A stretch of 64,000 nucleotides of DNA, taken from positions 347,001 to 411,000 of the forward strand of contig NC_016621.1 of the NCBI RefSeq assembly GCF_000236405.1, given 5' to 3'. Within the stretch, counting starts at the first letter, position 1, and each line of letters opens with the position of its first letter. A program made the position numbers and the translations under genes. Under the pieces are notes generated by a model that was given only the letters and a program-made list of their open reading frames with translations, had not been told where the DNA came from and did no database searches. Below are positions 1 to 9,363 of this stretch, in pieces. This DNA comes from Blattabacterium sp. (Cryptocercus punctulatus) str. Cpu (GTDB lineage: Bacteria > Bacteroidota > Bacteroidia > Flavobacteriales > Blattabacteriaceae).

Positions 1-1608
1 ATGTCCTTTTTCTATTAATGGTTTCATATAACGAAAAAATAAGGTTAAAATTAAAGTAGAAATATGACTTCCATCTATATCCGCATCTGTCATAATAATA
101 ATTTTATTATATCTAAGTTTTTGAATATTTAAATTTTTTGTATTTTCTTCTTTATCATCAATAGAAACTCCTAAAGAGGTAAATATATTTATTATTTCCT
201 CATTTTCAAATATTTTATATTCCATTGCTTTTTCTACATTTAGGATTTTTCCTCGTAAAGGTAATATAGCTTGAAATTTTCTATCTCTACCTTGTTTAGC
301 GGTACCACCTGCAGAATCTCCTTCTACCAAATAAATTTCGCAATTTTCTGGATCATTAAATGAGCAGTCTGCTAATTTTCCTGGTAAAATATTATTGTAA
401 ATTGGATTTTTTTTTTGTATCAATTCTCGCGCTTTTTTAGATGCTTGACGAGCTTTAGCAGCTAAAATTACTTTATCAATAATTTTTTTTCTATCATTAG
501 GGTTTTCTTCTAAATAACTATTTAACCTTTCCCCAACAAATTTTTCTACAATTCCTCCTACTTCATGATTGCTTAATTTTGTTTTAGTTTGTCCTTCAAA
601 TTTTGGGTCCATCACTCTTATAGAAAGAATAGCTGTAATTCCTTCTCGAAAATCATCTCCCGTAAATTCTATTTTATCTTTATTGGATGAAAAGATATAT
701 CCATCAGTGTATTTTTTTAACGTTCGAGTTAAGGCTCTTCGAAATCCAGTAAGATGAGTTCCTCCATCAGAAGTATGAATATTATTAACATAAGAATAAA
801 TTTCTTCTTTGAAAGAAGTATTATATTGCATAGCTAATTCTATAATGGTACTGTCTTTTTCCCCTTCGAAAAAAATAATATTTTTTGTTAAGGATTCTTT
901 ATTTTTATCTAGAATAGTAAGATATTCATTTAATCCATTTTTTGAGAAGAAGTATTCTTTTTTTTGGTTTTCTATGTTAGTTCTTTCGTCTTTTAAAAAT
1001 AAATGTAGTCCTTTATTTAGAAAAGATAATTCTTGTAAACGTTTTACTAATATGTTATAATCATATGTGATAGAACTAAAAATGGACTGATCAGCAAGAT
1101 AATAAATTTTAGTCCCTTTTCTATTAGTTTTTCCTAAACACTTTACATTATAAAGAGTTTTTCCTTTAAAATATTCTTGTTGGTAAATTTTTCCGTTACG
1201 ATAAATTGTAACAATAAGTGTCCTAGATAAAGCATTTACACAGGATATTCCTACACCATGTAATCCTCCAGAAACTTTATAGGAATTTTTGTCAAATTTT
1301 CCACCTGCTCCAATTTTAGTCATTACCACTTCAAGAGCTGATTTTCCTTCTTTTTTATGAATTTCTATTGGAATTCCACGACCATTATCAATAACTGTAA
1401 TAAATCCATTTTTATGAATTGTAACGAATATCCTATTACAAAAACCTGCTAAGGCTTCATCTACAGAATTATCTATAACTTCGTATACCAAATGATGTAA
1501 TCCTCTAATACCTACGTCTCCAATATACATGGAAGGTCTCATTCTGATATGTTCAATTCCTTCTAAAGATTGTATACTATCTGCAGTATAATCTATTTTT
1601 TTACTCAT
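1..1608 (-). CDS. gyrB: DNA gyrase subunit B, 5' part (cut by window edge)
   Basis: This is the ATPase subunit of DNA gyrase, which with GyrA introduces negative supercoils. I translated the minus strand from the ATG at 1608 and found 536 uninterrupted codons running off the left edge. The GHKL ATPase motifs are visible: the catalytic Glu and Mg-binding Asn in EVIDNSVDE (about residues 43-51), DNGRGIP (74-80) and the ATP lid GGLHGVG (114-120). The TOPRIM motifs follow: EGDSAGG near residue 430 and DADIDGSH near 504. GyrB of this phylum is about 650 residues, so roughly the last 110 lie outside the window. It begins MSKKIDYTADSIQSLEGIEH, a normal N-terminus. ParE is a paralogue to consider, but the N-terminus and context favour GyrB. 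Confidence 0.95.
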   Translation of the reverse strand, partial: MSKKIDYTADSIQSLEGIEHIRMRPSMYIGDVGIRGLHHLVYEVIDNSVDEALAGFCNRIFVTIHKNGFITVIDNGRGIPIEIHKKEGKSALEVVMTKIGAGGKFDKNSYKVSGGLHGVGISCVNALSRTLIVTIYRNGKIYQQEYFKGKTLYNVKCLGKTNRKGTKIYYLADQSIFSSITYDYNILVKRLQELSFLNKGLHLFLKDERTNIENQKKEYFFSKNGLNEYLTILDKNKESLTKNIIFFEGEKDSTIIELAMQYNTSFKEEIYSYVNNIHTSDGGTHLTGFRRALTRTLKKYTDGYIFSSNKDKIEFTGDDFREGITAILSIRVMDPKFEGQTKTKLSNHEVGGIVEKFVGERLNSYLEENPNDRKKIIDKVILAAKARQASKKARELIQKKNPIYNNILPGKLADCSFNDPENCEIYLVEGDSAGGTAKQGRDRKFQAILPLRGKILNVEKAMEYKIFENEEIINIFTSLGVSIDDKEENTKNLNIQKLRYNKIIIMTDADIDGSHISTLILTLFFRYMKPLIEKGH

Positions 1609-1885
1609 AATATGAATTTTATTAGAAATTTTTTCTAAAAAATTTATAGTTTTATATTTGATTGATCTATTTAATAAAGATAGAAAAAATATAAAAAATG
1701 TTATCATATAAAAATTTGGAAAAAAAAATAATAGATAAATAGAAAATTTTATCTCATATAAATATTGAAAATGGAATCTATTTTTAACTCAATATGATAT
1801 TATGATTATATCATTGGAATGATAGATCATGTAAATAATATGCTATAAAGTATTGTTTTTATCTATAAAAAAAAAATTAAAATAT
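1609..1885. other. Intergenic gap, no gene seen
   Basis: This 277-base AT-rich gap lies between the start of gyrB and the end of trmD, both on the minus strand. I see no tRNA, no open frame with a recognisable product and no strong hairpin. It presumably carries the gyrB promoter. Confidence 0.6.
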
Positions 1886-2572
1886 TTATAGAATGTTAAA
1901 ATTATAATTTAATAATTCAATTTTTTTTTTCAGTATAGATTTTTTATATAACCAATCTTTTATTTTTTTATGATGCCCAGATACAAGTATTTTTGGGACA
2001 GATAATCCTTTATAAAGGATTGGACGAGTGTAAAGAGGGGGAGAATTTATAGATTTTATTTGAAATGAATCTGTAATCATAGAATCTGGATTATTTAGAA
2101 CTCCAGGTAATAATCTAGTTACAGCCTCTACTACTACCGCTGCTGCTAATTCTCCTCCAGATAAAACATAAGGACCAATTGATATTTCTTTGGAAATTAA
2201 GTGATCTCTGATTCTTTGATCAATACCTTTGTAACGACCACACAAAATAATAATATTTTTCTTACAAGAAAATTCATAAGCATATTTTTGTGAAAAAATA
2301 TTTCCATCAGGAGTCATAAAAATTTTTTCATCGTAATCTCTTTTTGAAAAAAGTTTCTGAAAACATCGATATACAGGTTCTATTCGAATCACCATCCCAG
2401 ATTCTCCTCCATAAGGATAATCATCTACTTTGTTCCGTTTTCCTAAACCATATTTTCGTAAATCATGAATATAAATTTCTAGGATTTTTTTATTTATAGC
2501 TCTTTGAATCATAGAATTAGAAAATGGGCTTTTTAGTATTTCCGGAATTACGCTAACAATATCTATACGCAT
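1886..2572 (-). CDS. trmD: tRNA (guanine37-N1)-methyltransferase
   Basis: TrmD methylates G37 next to the anticodon of tRNAs reading CNN codons, using S-adenosylmethionine, and so prevents +1 frameshifting. The 228-residue length is typical. Family motifs visible are YPYGGESGMV (53-61), LCGRYKGIDQR (110-120), the trefoil-knot SAM-binding loop SIGPYVLSGGEL (131-142) and RLLPGVL followed by TDSF (153-170), which contains the conserved catalytic Asp. The usual SIGDYVL has Pro in place of Asp here, a minor change. It is divergent from der, with an 83-base gap between the two starts. The C-terminal helical domain (GHHKKIKDW onward) is present, so the gene looks functional. Confidence 0.95.
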   Translation of the reverse strand: MRIDIVSVIPEILKSPFSNSMIQRAINKKILEIYIHDLRKYGLGKRNKVDDYPYGGESGMVIRIEPVYRCFQKLFSKRDYDEKIFMTPDGNIFSQKYAYEFSCKKNIIILCGRYKGIDQRIRDHLISKEISIGPYVLSGGELAAAVVVEAVTRLLPGVLNNPDSMITDSFQIKSINSPPLYTRPILYKGLSVPKILVSGHHKKIKDWLYKKSILKKKIELLNYNFNIL

Positions 2573-2631
2573 TTTTTTTAGTAATATACACTTTGAATAA
2601 GAATATCTGAATGAAAATAGTGAAAAAATTC

Positions 2632-2639
2632 TACCTTTG
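2632..2639 (+). promoter_or_regulatory. Bacteroidetes-type -7 box TACCTTTG before der
   Basis: TACCTTTG matches the TAnnTTTG -7 element of the Bacteroidetes primary sigma factor and lies 16 bases before the der ATG. I do not see a well-spaced TTG -33 element, so this is a motif-only call. Confidence 0.4.
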
Positions 2640-2655
2640 TGAATAATTTTTTATA

Positions 2656-3981
2656 ATGAGTTATTTAGTTTCTATAGTCGGACGTCCTAATGTAGGAAAA
2701 TCAACTTTATTTAACCGTATCATAGGAAAAAAAAAAGCTATAGTTCATGTTAAAAGTGGGGTTACTAGAGATAGGATATATGGAAATTCTGAATGGAATG
2801 GAATCCAGTTTTCTATAGTAGATACAGGAGGTTATAATCCTCCAAATAATAATATAGATATAATCGATACAGAAATTAGAAAACAAATTTTAATAGCTTT
2901 AAAAGAATCTGATGTAATTTTGTTTTTAGTGGATATGGAAATAGGTCTACTCGATGTAGATATCGAAATATCTAAAATACTTAGAAAATGTAAAAAATCA
3001 ATATTATTAGTAGTTAATAAAGTAGATAATGGAAAAAATCTATATCATGATACAGATTTTTTCCGTTTAGGATTCAATAATTATTATTGTATATCTGCTA
3101 TAAATGGAAGTGGGACTGGGGAAATGTTGGATAGATTAATAGAAATATTGAAAGAATTAGTAGAAAAAAAAGTAGAGGAAATAGGTGATATTCCACGGTT
3201 TTCGGTAATTGGTAGGCCCAACGTAGGAAAATCTACATTAATTAACTCTTTTTTAGATAAATACCGTCATATTGTCACGAATATTTCTGGAACAACAAGA
3301 GATAGTATAGATGTTTTTTACAAAAAGTTTGGATATAAATGTATTTTATTTGATACACCTGGAGTTAGAAAAAAATCAAAAATAAGTGAAAATATTGAAT
3401 TTTATTCCACTATGAAAACGGTTAGAACGATTAAATATACAGATATTTGTTTTTTGATGGTGGATGCAGTTCGAGGATGGGAATCGCAGGATAGAAATAT
3501 TTTTAGATTGATTGAAAAAAATCAAAAAGGTGTAATCATTCTTATTAATAAATGGGATTTATTACATAATAATAAAAATTGTTCTATAAAGAAAAATTTT
3601 GAAATTTTTATTAAAAAAAATATTGCTCCATTTGATAATGTACCTATCCTTTTTATATCGGCTAAAAATAAGGATGGTCTATATAATATTATACCCATAG
3701 CTTATCATATTTTTAGAAAAAGAAAAAAAAGATTAAAAACCAATTTATTAAATAGAGTTATGTTCCCAATTTTTAAAAAAAATCCTCCTCCTTCTATCAA
3801 TAAAAAATTGATTACAATAAAATATTGTACTCAATTGCCTACATATACACCCAAATTTATTTTTTTTTCTAATTATCCTCAGTATATAAAAGAATCTTAC
3901 AAAAGATTTATTGAAAATAAAATTCGTTATCATTTCGATTTTATAGGAGTTCCTATACAAATTTTTTTCAGAAAAAAATAA
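2656..3981 (+). CDS. der: Ribosome-assembly GTPase Der (EngA)
   Basis: Der is an essential double GTPase that promotes maturation of the 50S ribosomal subunit. Two tandem GTPase domains are visible. The first has the P-loop GRPNVGKS (9-16), DTGGY and NKVD. The second has GRPNVGKS again (about 185), DTPG (about 233) and NKWD (about 298). A KH-like C-terminal domain with Lys/Arg-rich sequence follows. The 441 residues match the family. A run of ten A bases at 2727-2736 encodes GKKKA just after the first P-loop. An open frame on the opposite strand at its 3' end is only a shadow. Confidence 0.96.
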   Translation: MSYLVSIVGRPNVGKSTLFNRIIGKKKAIVHVKSGVTRDRIYGNSEWNGIQFSIVDTGGYNPPNNNIDIIDTEIRKQILIALKESDVILFLVDMEIGLLDVDIEISKILRKCKKSILLVVNKVDNGKNLYHDTDFFRLGFNNYYCISAINGSGTGEMLDRLIEILKELVEKKVEEIGDIPRFSVIGRPNVGKSTLINSFLDKYRHIVTNISGTTRDSIDVFYKKFGYKCILFDTPGVRKKSKISENIEFYSTMKTVRTIKYTDICFLMVDAVRGWESQDRNIFRLIEKNQKGVIILINKWDLLHNNKNCSIKKNFEIFIKKNIAPFDNVPILFISAKNKDGLYNIIPIAYHIFRKRKKRLKTNLLNRVMFPIFKKNPPPSINKKLITIKYCTQLPTYTPKFIFFSNYPQYIKESYKRFIENKIRYHFDFIGVPIQIFFRKK

Positions 3982-4032
3982 TTTTTTCATAATTCATCTA
4001 TATACTTACTTATTAGTTGTTTTTATAAAAAA

Positions 4033-4635
4033 GTGATAACACATTTAAGAGGAAAATTGATCGAAAAAAATCAATCCTATTTAATCATAGATTGTAACGG
4101 AATCGGATATTATATTCATATATCCTTGTCCACTTATTCTTCTTTTTCTACTAAAAAAGAAGGAGAGGAAATCTATATATATACTTATCTATTTATAAAG
4201 GAACATCAACATGTTTTATATGGTTTTTTTGATAGAATAGAAAGAAAAATATTTTCTGATTTGATATCTGTAAATGGAATAGGACCAAATTCTGCTATAA
4301 CATTATTATCTTCATTAACTCCATATGAAATAGAACAATCTATCTTTAATGAAGAGATAGAAGTATTTAAAAGGGTAAAGGGGATTGGTATAAAAACGGC
4401 TCATAGAATTATAATAGAACTTAAAGATAAAATAGGAATTTTTTCTAAAAAAGAAAAAAACGTTACATTATTCGATAAAAATACACCATCCATTATAAAA
4501 AAAGAAGCTTTAAGTGCTTTGATTGTATTGGGTTTTTCTACTAAAGAATCTAAAAAAGTTTTAGAAGATATTTTAGAAAAAAATCCAAGATTTACTGTAG
4601 AAAATTTAATAAAAGAATCTATAAAAAAGTTATAA
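4033..4635 (+). CDS. ruvA: Holliday junction branch-migration protein RuvA
   Basis: RuvA tetramers bind four-way DNA junctions and load the RuvB helicase during recombination repair. The 200-residue protein has the N-terminal OB-fold (MITHLRGKL), two helix-hairpin-helix motifs (VNGIGPNSA about 80-88, VKGIGIKTAHRI about 115-126) and a C-terminal RuvB-contacting three-helix domain ending in LIKESIKKL. The start is a GTG at 4033; no ATG fits the conserved N-terminus. It sits 51 bases after der on the same strand. RuvB and RuvC are not in this window. Confidence 0.94.
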   Translation: MITHLRGKLIEKNQSYLIIDCNGIGYYIHISLSTYSSFSTKKEGEEIYIYTYLFIKEHQHVLYGFFDRIERKIFSDLISVNGIGPNSAITLLSSLTPYEIEQSIFNEEIEVFKRVKGIGIKTAHRIIIELKDKIGIFSKKEKNVTLFDKNTPSIIKKEALSALIVLGFSTKESKKVLEDILEKNPRFTVENLIKESIKKL

Positions 4636-4639
4636 TATC

Positions 4640-4655
4640 GTAAATAATTATTTAC
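4640..4655. repeat. Perfect 16-base palindrome downstream of ruvA
   Basis: GTAAATAATTATTTAC is its own reverse complement and lies between the ruvA stop and the phosphate permease start (about 93 bases before that ATG). It could be an operator half-site pair or chance in such AT-rich DNA. No regulator is known to me for it. Confidence 0.3.
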
Positions 4656-4747
4656 AATTTCTAATTGATGAAAAAAAAACAAACCCTAAAAATAATATAT
4701 TTCTGTTTTTTTCGTGAAATTGATTAATTAATATTTACCTCTTTATT

Positions 4748-7066
4748 ATGAAAATTTTTTATCCATCAATTATAGTTATTCTTTTTATATTATCTATTTT
4801 TGATCTTATTGTAGGGGTTATTAATGATTCCGTAAATTTTCTTAATTCCGCTATCGGATCTAAAGTCGCTTCTCGTAAGACTATTATGATTTTTGCTAGT
4901 TTAGGTATTCTATTGGGATCTTTTTTATCTAGTAGAATGATGGAAATAGCAAGAAAAGGAATTTTTGATCCTTCTTATTTTTATTTTTCTGATATTATTT
5001 TTATTTTTTTAGCAGTTATGATATCCGATATTATTTTATTGGATATTTTTAATACTTTAGGATTACCCACCTCAACTACAGTATCAATGGTTTTTTGTTT
5101 ATTAGGAGGAGCGTTCAGTATTTCCATGATAAAAATTGCTTCTCCATTAAGTAATGAACCATTTCATCATTTAAGTCAATACATTAAAGCAGAAAAAACA
5201 TTGACAATTGGTATAGGAATTTTTTTATCTATTATAATTTCTTTTTTTTCTGGGGCCTTTATTCACTATTTTATACGGATTTTATTAAGTTTTGAATATA
5301 AAAATAGATTAAAATATGCCGGAGTTATATGGGCAGCTATTTCATTGAGTAGTATGACCTATTTTTTGATTGTAAGAGGCCTTCACAGTAATTTTTTACA
5401 GAAAGGATATATATATGATAATTTATCAGGATTATCTCTATTTATTCAATATTTTATAAAATGGATTCATCATAATTTTTTTTTCTTTTTGATTTTATTA
5501 TTTACAACTTGGATCTTTATAGCGAAGGTATTTGTTTTTTTAGGATATAATATATTAAAATTTGTCGTATTATATGGAACATTTTCTTTAGCTATGGCTT
5601 TTTCAGGAAATGATTTAGTAAATTTTATAGGAGTTCCTATAGCTAGTCTACAATCATATAACATATGGAAAGAAGCAGGAAGTCCTCCAGCAGAAGAATT
5701 TAATATGAAAAATTTATCTGGGAGGGTCCAGGTACCGTCTTTTGTTTTGATATTGGCAGGTATAATTATGATATTAACACTTTGGGTTTCTAAAAAAACA
5801 AAAACAATTACCAAAACGGAAATTAATTTAAGTCGACAAAATGAAGGGAATGAAAAATTTTTATCCAATTCTTTTGCAAGAATAATTGTTCGATTTTTTT
5901 TATTTTTCGGAAATAAATTTTTTAATTTATTTCCGAAACGAATTCTGGTTAAAATAGAAAAAAATTTTAAGCAAAAAATTAAAAAAGAGGAAAATATTGC
6001 TTTTGATCTAGTTAGAGCTTCTGCTAATTTAACTATATCTAGTATATTGATCTCTATAGCTACCGTTAAAAATATTCCACTATCTACTACTTTTGTCACT
6101 TTTATGGTTTCTATGGGAACATCTCTTTCAGATAGAGCTTGGAATAGAGAAAGTGCTGTTTATCGAATATCAGGAGTTTTGAAAGTTATAAGGGGATGGT
6201 TTTTAACCGGTTTTATAGCCTTTACTATGGCCGGATTTATAGCCTATTTTTTGTATTTTATAAAGGTATGGGCACTTATATTTTTTATTTTTTTAATGAT
6301 ATTGGTTTTTTATAAAAGTTATAAAAATTATCAAAAAATCCAATATCAAAAAGTGGAAGAGGAAAAAACTATATTTGGGATAATAGGATGGATAACATTA
6401 AACAAAACTTCCGAAAGTTCAGATATTTTAGAGCCAATGCTCAAATCTATAGAACTTATTTATAAAAATAGTATAGAAGGAATTACTAAAGAAAATTTAA
6501 AACCACTTAAAGATAGTAGAAAAAACTTTTTAAAAGTAAAAGAAAATTTTAATTATATACAGAACTCTTTAATTAGAGTGATAAAAAAAACAAAGAATAG
6601 TGATCCAATTTTTGGAATAATTTATATACGTATATACAATAAAATTAAAGAAATATTGGAATCCGAAGATATTATTACCAATTGCACTTTATTTCATGTA
6701 ATTAATTGCCATAACCCTTTAAAATACAATCAAAAAAATAATTTACTTACACTTGAACATTTTATGATGGAATATTTCAGTATTATAAAAAAAATAATTA
6801 TGAATAGAAATTGTAAATATGTAAGCAAAAAAATAAAAATTAATATTATAAAAAATATTGAGGAACAAATCAATCAACAGGTTAAGGGAATTATTCATAA
6901 AAAATATAGTACAAAAAATACATTATTAATGTTAGAAATTCTTATACAATCAAAAAAAATTACAGAAAATATAGAAGATTTTATCCTATTATATACAAAT
7001 TGTTTATCCCATTTTTATTCAAATAGAGATTCTTCTATTTTAGTTTTAAAAAATATAAAAATTTAG
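4748..7066 (+). CDS. Inorganic phosphate transporter, PiT family, with C-terminal extension
   Basis: This is an inner-membrane phosphate permease driven by cation symport. The two PiT inverted repeats are recognisable: FDLIVGVINDSVNFLNSAIGS (about 18-38) and SGNDLVNFIGVPIASLQSY (about 290-310). STT motifs follow in LPTSTTVSM (about 107) and IPLSTTFVTF (about 445). About a dozen hydrophobic segments cover residues 1-525. The last ~240 residues are hydrophilic and helical, resembling the PhoU-like tail found on Bacteroidetes PiT proteins; that domain call is from memory of the family. At 772 residues it is much longer than the ~500 of E. coli PitA because of this tail. A long open frame on the opposite strand within it is a shadow. 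Confidence 0.9.
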   Translation: MKIFYPSIIVILFILSIFDLIVGVINDSVNFLNSAIGSKVASRKTIMIFASLGILLGSFLSSRMMEIARKGIFDPSYFYFSDIIFIFLAVMISDIILLDIFNTLGLPTSTTVSMVFCLLGGAFSISMIKIASPLSNEPFHHLSQYIKAEKTLTIGIGIFLSIIISFFSGAFIHYFIRILLSFEYKNRLKYAGVIWAAISLSSMTYFLIVRGLHSNFLQKGYIYDNLSGLSLFIQYFIKWIHHNFFFFLILLFTTWIFIAKVFVFLGYNILKFVVLYGTFSLAMAFSGNDLVNFIGVPIASLQSYNIWKEAGSPPAEEFNMKNLSGRVQVPSFVLILAGIIMILTLWVSKKTKTITKTEINLSRQNEGNEKFLSNSFARIIVRFFLFFGNKFFNLFPKRILVKIEKNFKQKIKKEENIAFDLVRASANLTISSILISIATVKNIPLSTTFVTFMVSMGTSLSDRAWNRESAVYRISGVLKVIRGWFLTGFIAFTMAGFIAYFLYFIKVWALIFFIFLMILVFYKSYKNYQKIQYQKVEEEKTIFGIIGWITLNKTSESSDILEPMLKSIELIYKNSIEGITKENLKPLKDSRKNFLKVKENFNYIQNSLIRVIKKTKNSDPIFGIIYIRIYNKIKEILESEDIITNCTLFHVINCHNPLKYNQKNNLLTLEHFMMEYFSIIKKIIMNRNCKYVSKKIKINIIKNIEEQINQQVKGIIHKKYSTKNTLLMLEILIQSKKITENIEDFILLYTNCLSHFYSNRDSSILVLKNIKI

Positions 7067-7381
7067 AAGATCATAATCGAATATCTGATAAATCCATTAT
7101 TAACTAAAAATTCAAAATTCTCTTTATTTATTCCAATAATTCAGTAAAAAATAATTGGATAAATCAATAATCTATTTAATAAATTAATTTATTTTTTTAA
7201 ATCTAATAGATCTATTTTATAGATTTCGTTTCGTATCATTCCAAGAATAACTTATATAAATATACCATTTTTTTTATATTTTTTTTATAAAAAAATTATG
7301 TAATTTTATATTTTAAGTAAATATTTTTTTTACACAAACCCATTTTTTTTTATTAAGACTATATCCATGATAATAATATTT
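7067..7381. other. Intergenic gap of 315 bases
   Basis: The gap lies between two convergent genes (phosphate permease and cvpA). It is very AT-rich with long T runs. I see no tRNA, no GC-containing terminator and no intact gene. A short minus-strand stretch near 7330-7370 reads YYHGYSLNKKKWVCVKK before a stop; it may be a decayed gene end, but I cannot identify it. Confidence 0.5.
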
Positions 7382-7918
7382 TTAAAGTATATTTAATGAA
7401 ATTTGTAAATATAATTCTTCCAATTTCTTTAAAAAAAATAGAGGTGCTTTCCTATATATCGAAAAGATATATTGAAATTCTTTTTCAAAAGAATTTTGAA
7501 AGAAATTATAAGGAATTAAATTTATTTTTTCATTTATTTCTTTAAATAAAAGAATACATATTGATAAATAAAAAAAATATTTTATTAATCCTAAAATACC
7601 ACCTAACCATTTTTCAATAGGTTTTATCCATGTAATTATAAAAAAAAATTCTAGAATTTTTTTAATTAAAAAAGCTATTACAATTATCAAAAAAAATGAA
7701 ATTATTATAGAATAACTAGTAGCAAAAGGATCTTTATTCCTACTATTTACTTTTTTTGGTAATATTTCTGAAACTAAGTAAAATATATCGATCCCTTTAT
7801 ATATCAATATAAAAAATATCATGAATACAAATAACTGTGACAATAACCCTTTTTTATAACCATGATATCCACCATATAAAACTATAATCAGAATAATTAA
7901 ATCTGTGATCATCATCAT
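7382..7918 (-). CDS. CvpA family inner-membrane protein
   Basis: CvpA-family proteins are small four-helix inner-membrane proteins whose molecular role is poorly defined (colicin V production in E. coli, envelope homeostasis elsewhere). The 178 residues show the family start pattern, DLIILIIVLYGGYHGYKKGL (about 6-25), followed by membrane segments near 28-47, 75-100 and 105-130. The MMM start is ambiguous among three consecutive ATGs. It is divergent from the next gene with a 51-base gap. Confidence 0.85.
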   Translation of the reverse strand: MMMITDLIILIIVLYGGYHGYKKGLLSQLFVFMIFFILIYKGIDIFYLVSEILPKKVNSRNKDPFATSYSIIISFFLIIVIAFLIKKILEFFFIITWIKPIEKWLGGILGLIKYFFYLSICILLFKEINEKINLIPYNFFQNSFEKEFQYIFSIYRKAPLFFLKKLEELYLQISLNIL

Positions 7919-7969
7919 AAATATTCTTATTTTTTTCTATAAATATTAATAATAAGCTAATAAAATAAC

Positions 7970-8341
7970 ATGAAAAAAAAATTTATACGAGAATTTCATC
8001 TGAATTGGAATAAAGTAATTTTATATATACGAAATAATTTTTACATAAGAGGACAAATTAATCCTATTGGAATTATTTACCTAATAGGAATTCAAGTTCT
8101 AGGAAAAGGTCAAAATAAATTTTTAAAAAAAGAAGATAAAATAAATATTTTGCATATTGCAATATGTAGAATTTTAGAACCTTTTGGTTATTATGTATTT
8201 ATTGGTAGGGATCGAGAAGGATGGCCACATTATTTACTAAAAAAAAATTACTCCTTTTTAAAAAAAGAAGAAAAATATTTTTTAATTAAAAAAGCAATCA
8301 TTCGTTATATGATTGAAGAAAATATTCTTGATGATATTTAG
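7970..8341 (+). CDS. Conserved protein of unknown function (123 residues)
   Basis: I do not recognise a named family. It is a small, basic, soluble-looking protein with no signal peptide or membrane segment. The most distinctive part is ILEPFGYYVFIGRDREGWPHY (about 68-88), preceded by INPIGIIYLIGIQVLGKGQ (30-48) and an acidic/basic helical tail. I recall similar ~120-residue hypothetical proteins in Flavobacteria. It starts 51 bases from cvpA (divergent) and ends 21 bases before pheS on the same strand, so it may be co-transcribed with pheS. Its retention in a reduced genome suggests a useful role, but the function is unknown. Confidence 0.75.
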   Translation: MKKKFIREFHLNWNKVILYIRNNFYIRGQINPIGIIYLIGIQVLGKGQNKFLKKEDKINILHIAICRILEPFGYYVFIGRDREGWPHYLLKKNYSFLKKEEKYFLIKKAIIRYMIEENILDDI

Positions 8342-8362
8342 AAAAATCAATAATCATATTTT

Positions 8363-9358
8363 ATGGATAAAAAAATGGATGAAATTAAAGAAGAAATAAA
8401 AATTTTTAAGGCTCAAAAATATGAAGATTTAGAAAAATTTAGAATTAAATTTTTGGGTAAAAAAAAAGGTATTTTAACGATTTTATTTAAAGAATTAAAA
8501 ACAATACCTATTTATAAAAGAAAATTATATGGTACAATCATCAATGATTTAAAAAAAAAGGTTCAAAAAAAAATTCAAATAAATAATTCCAAAAATTTCA
8601 TTAAAAAGGAAAATACCTTAAATTTTGACTCTACAGTTCCAGGAAAATCTATAGATATAGGATCTATACATCCTATATCTATTCTAAAGAATAGAATTAT
8701 CAATATTTTTAGAAAAATAGGGTTTTCTTATGTAGAGGGACCTGAAATTGAAAATGATTGGCATAATTTTACGGCTTTAAATTTTCCTATAGATCATCCA
8801 TCAAGAGATATGCAGGATACATTTTTTCTACATAGGAATCCCGATATTTTATTACGTACACATACTTCTTCTGTACAAATACGATATATGAAAAAACATT
8901 GTCCTCCTTTTCGGATTTTATCTATAGGAAAAGTATATCGAAATGAAACAATTTCTTCCCGATCCCATTTTATGTTTCACCAAGCAGAATGTTTTTCTAT
9001 AGATAGAAAAGTCTCTTTTTCAGATCTAAAAAAAACTATTCAATATTTAATAAAATCTCTTTTTGGAGAAGTAAAAATTCGATTTCGTCCTTCCTATTTT
9101 CCATTTACAGAACCTAGTGCTGAAGTGGATATTTATTTTAAAAATAAGAATAATAGAGGATGGTTAGAGATAATGGGCTGTGGTATGATAGATCCCAAAG
9201 TATTAAAAAACGTAAATATTGATTCAGAAATTTATTCCGGATTTGCTTTTGGAGTCGGCATAGAAAGAATTGCTATATTGATTTATAAAATTAATGATAT
9301 TCGACTTTTTTTTGATAATGATATTCGGTTTCTAAGACAATTTAAAAGTGATTTTTAA
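8363..9358 (+). CDS. pheS: Phenylalanine-tRNA ligase alpha subunit
   Basis: PheS is the catalytic alpha chain of the alpha2-beta2 phenylalanyl-tRNA synthetase. The 331 residues comprise an N-terminal coiled-coil arm (about 1-90) and the class II catalytic core. Visible motifs are [21 protein letters not shown] (start of the core), [14 protein letters not shown], motif 2 [22 protein letters not shown] and motif 3 [16 protein letters not shown] near the C-terminus. PheT is not in the window, so the two subunits are unlinked here. It converges on rlmB with only 5 bases between stop codons. Confidence 0.95.
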   Translation: MDKKMDEIKEEIKIFKAQKYEDLEKFRIKFLGKKKGILTILFKELKTIPIYKRKLYGTIINDLKKKVQKKIQINNSKNFIKKENTLNFDSTVPGKSIDIGSIHPISILKNRIINIFRKIGFSYVEGPEIENDWHNFTALNFPIDHPSRDMQDTFFLHRNPDILLRTHTSSVQIRYMKKHCPPFRILSIGKVYRNETISSRSHFMFHQAECFSIDRKVSFSDLKKTIQYLIKSLFGEVKIRFRPSYFPFTEPSAEVDIYFKNKNNRGWLEIMGCGMIDPKVLKNVNIDSEIYSGFAFGVGIERIAILIYKINDIRLFFDNDIRFLRQFKSDF

Positions 9359-9363
9359 ATAAT

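Noticed and set aside
569..1060. Two short plus-strand frames across gyrB
   Set aside because: The minus-strand gyrB translation is continuous through both, with family motifs on each side.
5470..6099. Long minus-strand frame inside the phosphate permease
   Set aside because: It is antisense to a clear PiT protein and has no recognisable domain.
7330..7381. MmcQ/YjbR-like gene end (HGYSLNKKKWVCVKK) on the minus strand
   Set aside because: The similarity is a few residues only and the frame stops at once; not enough to name a gene.
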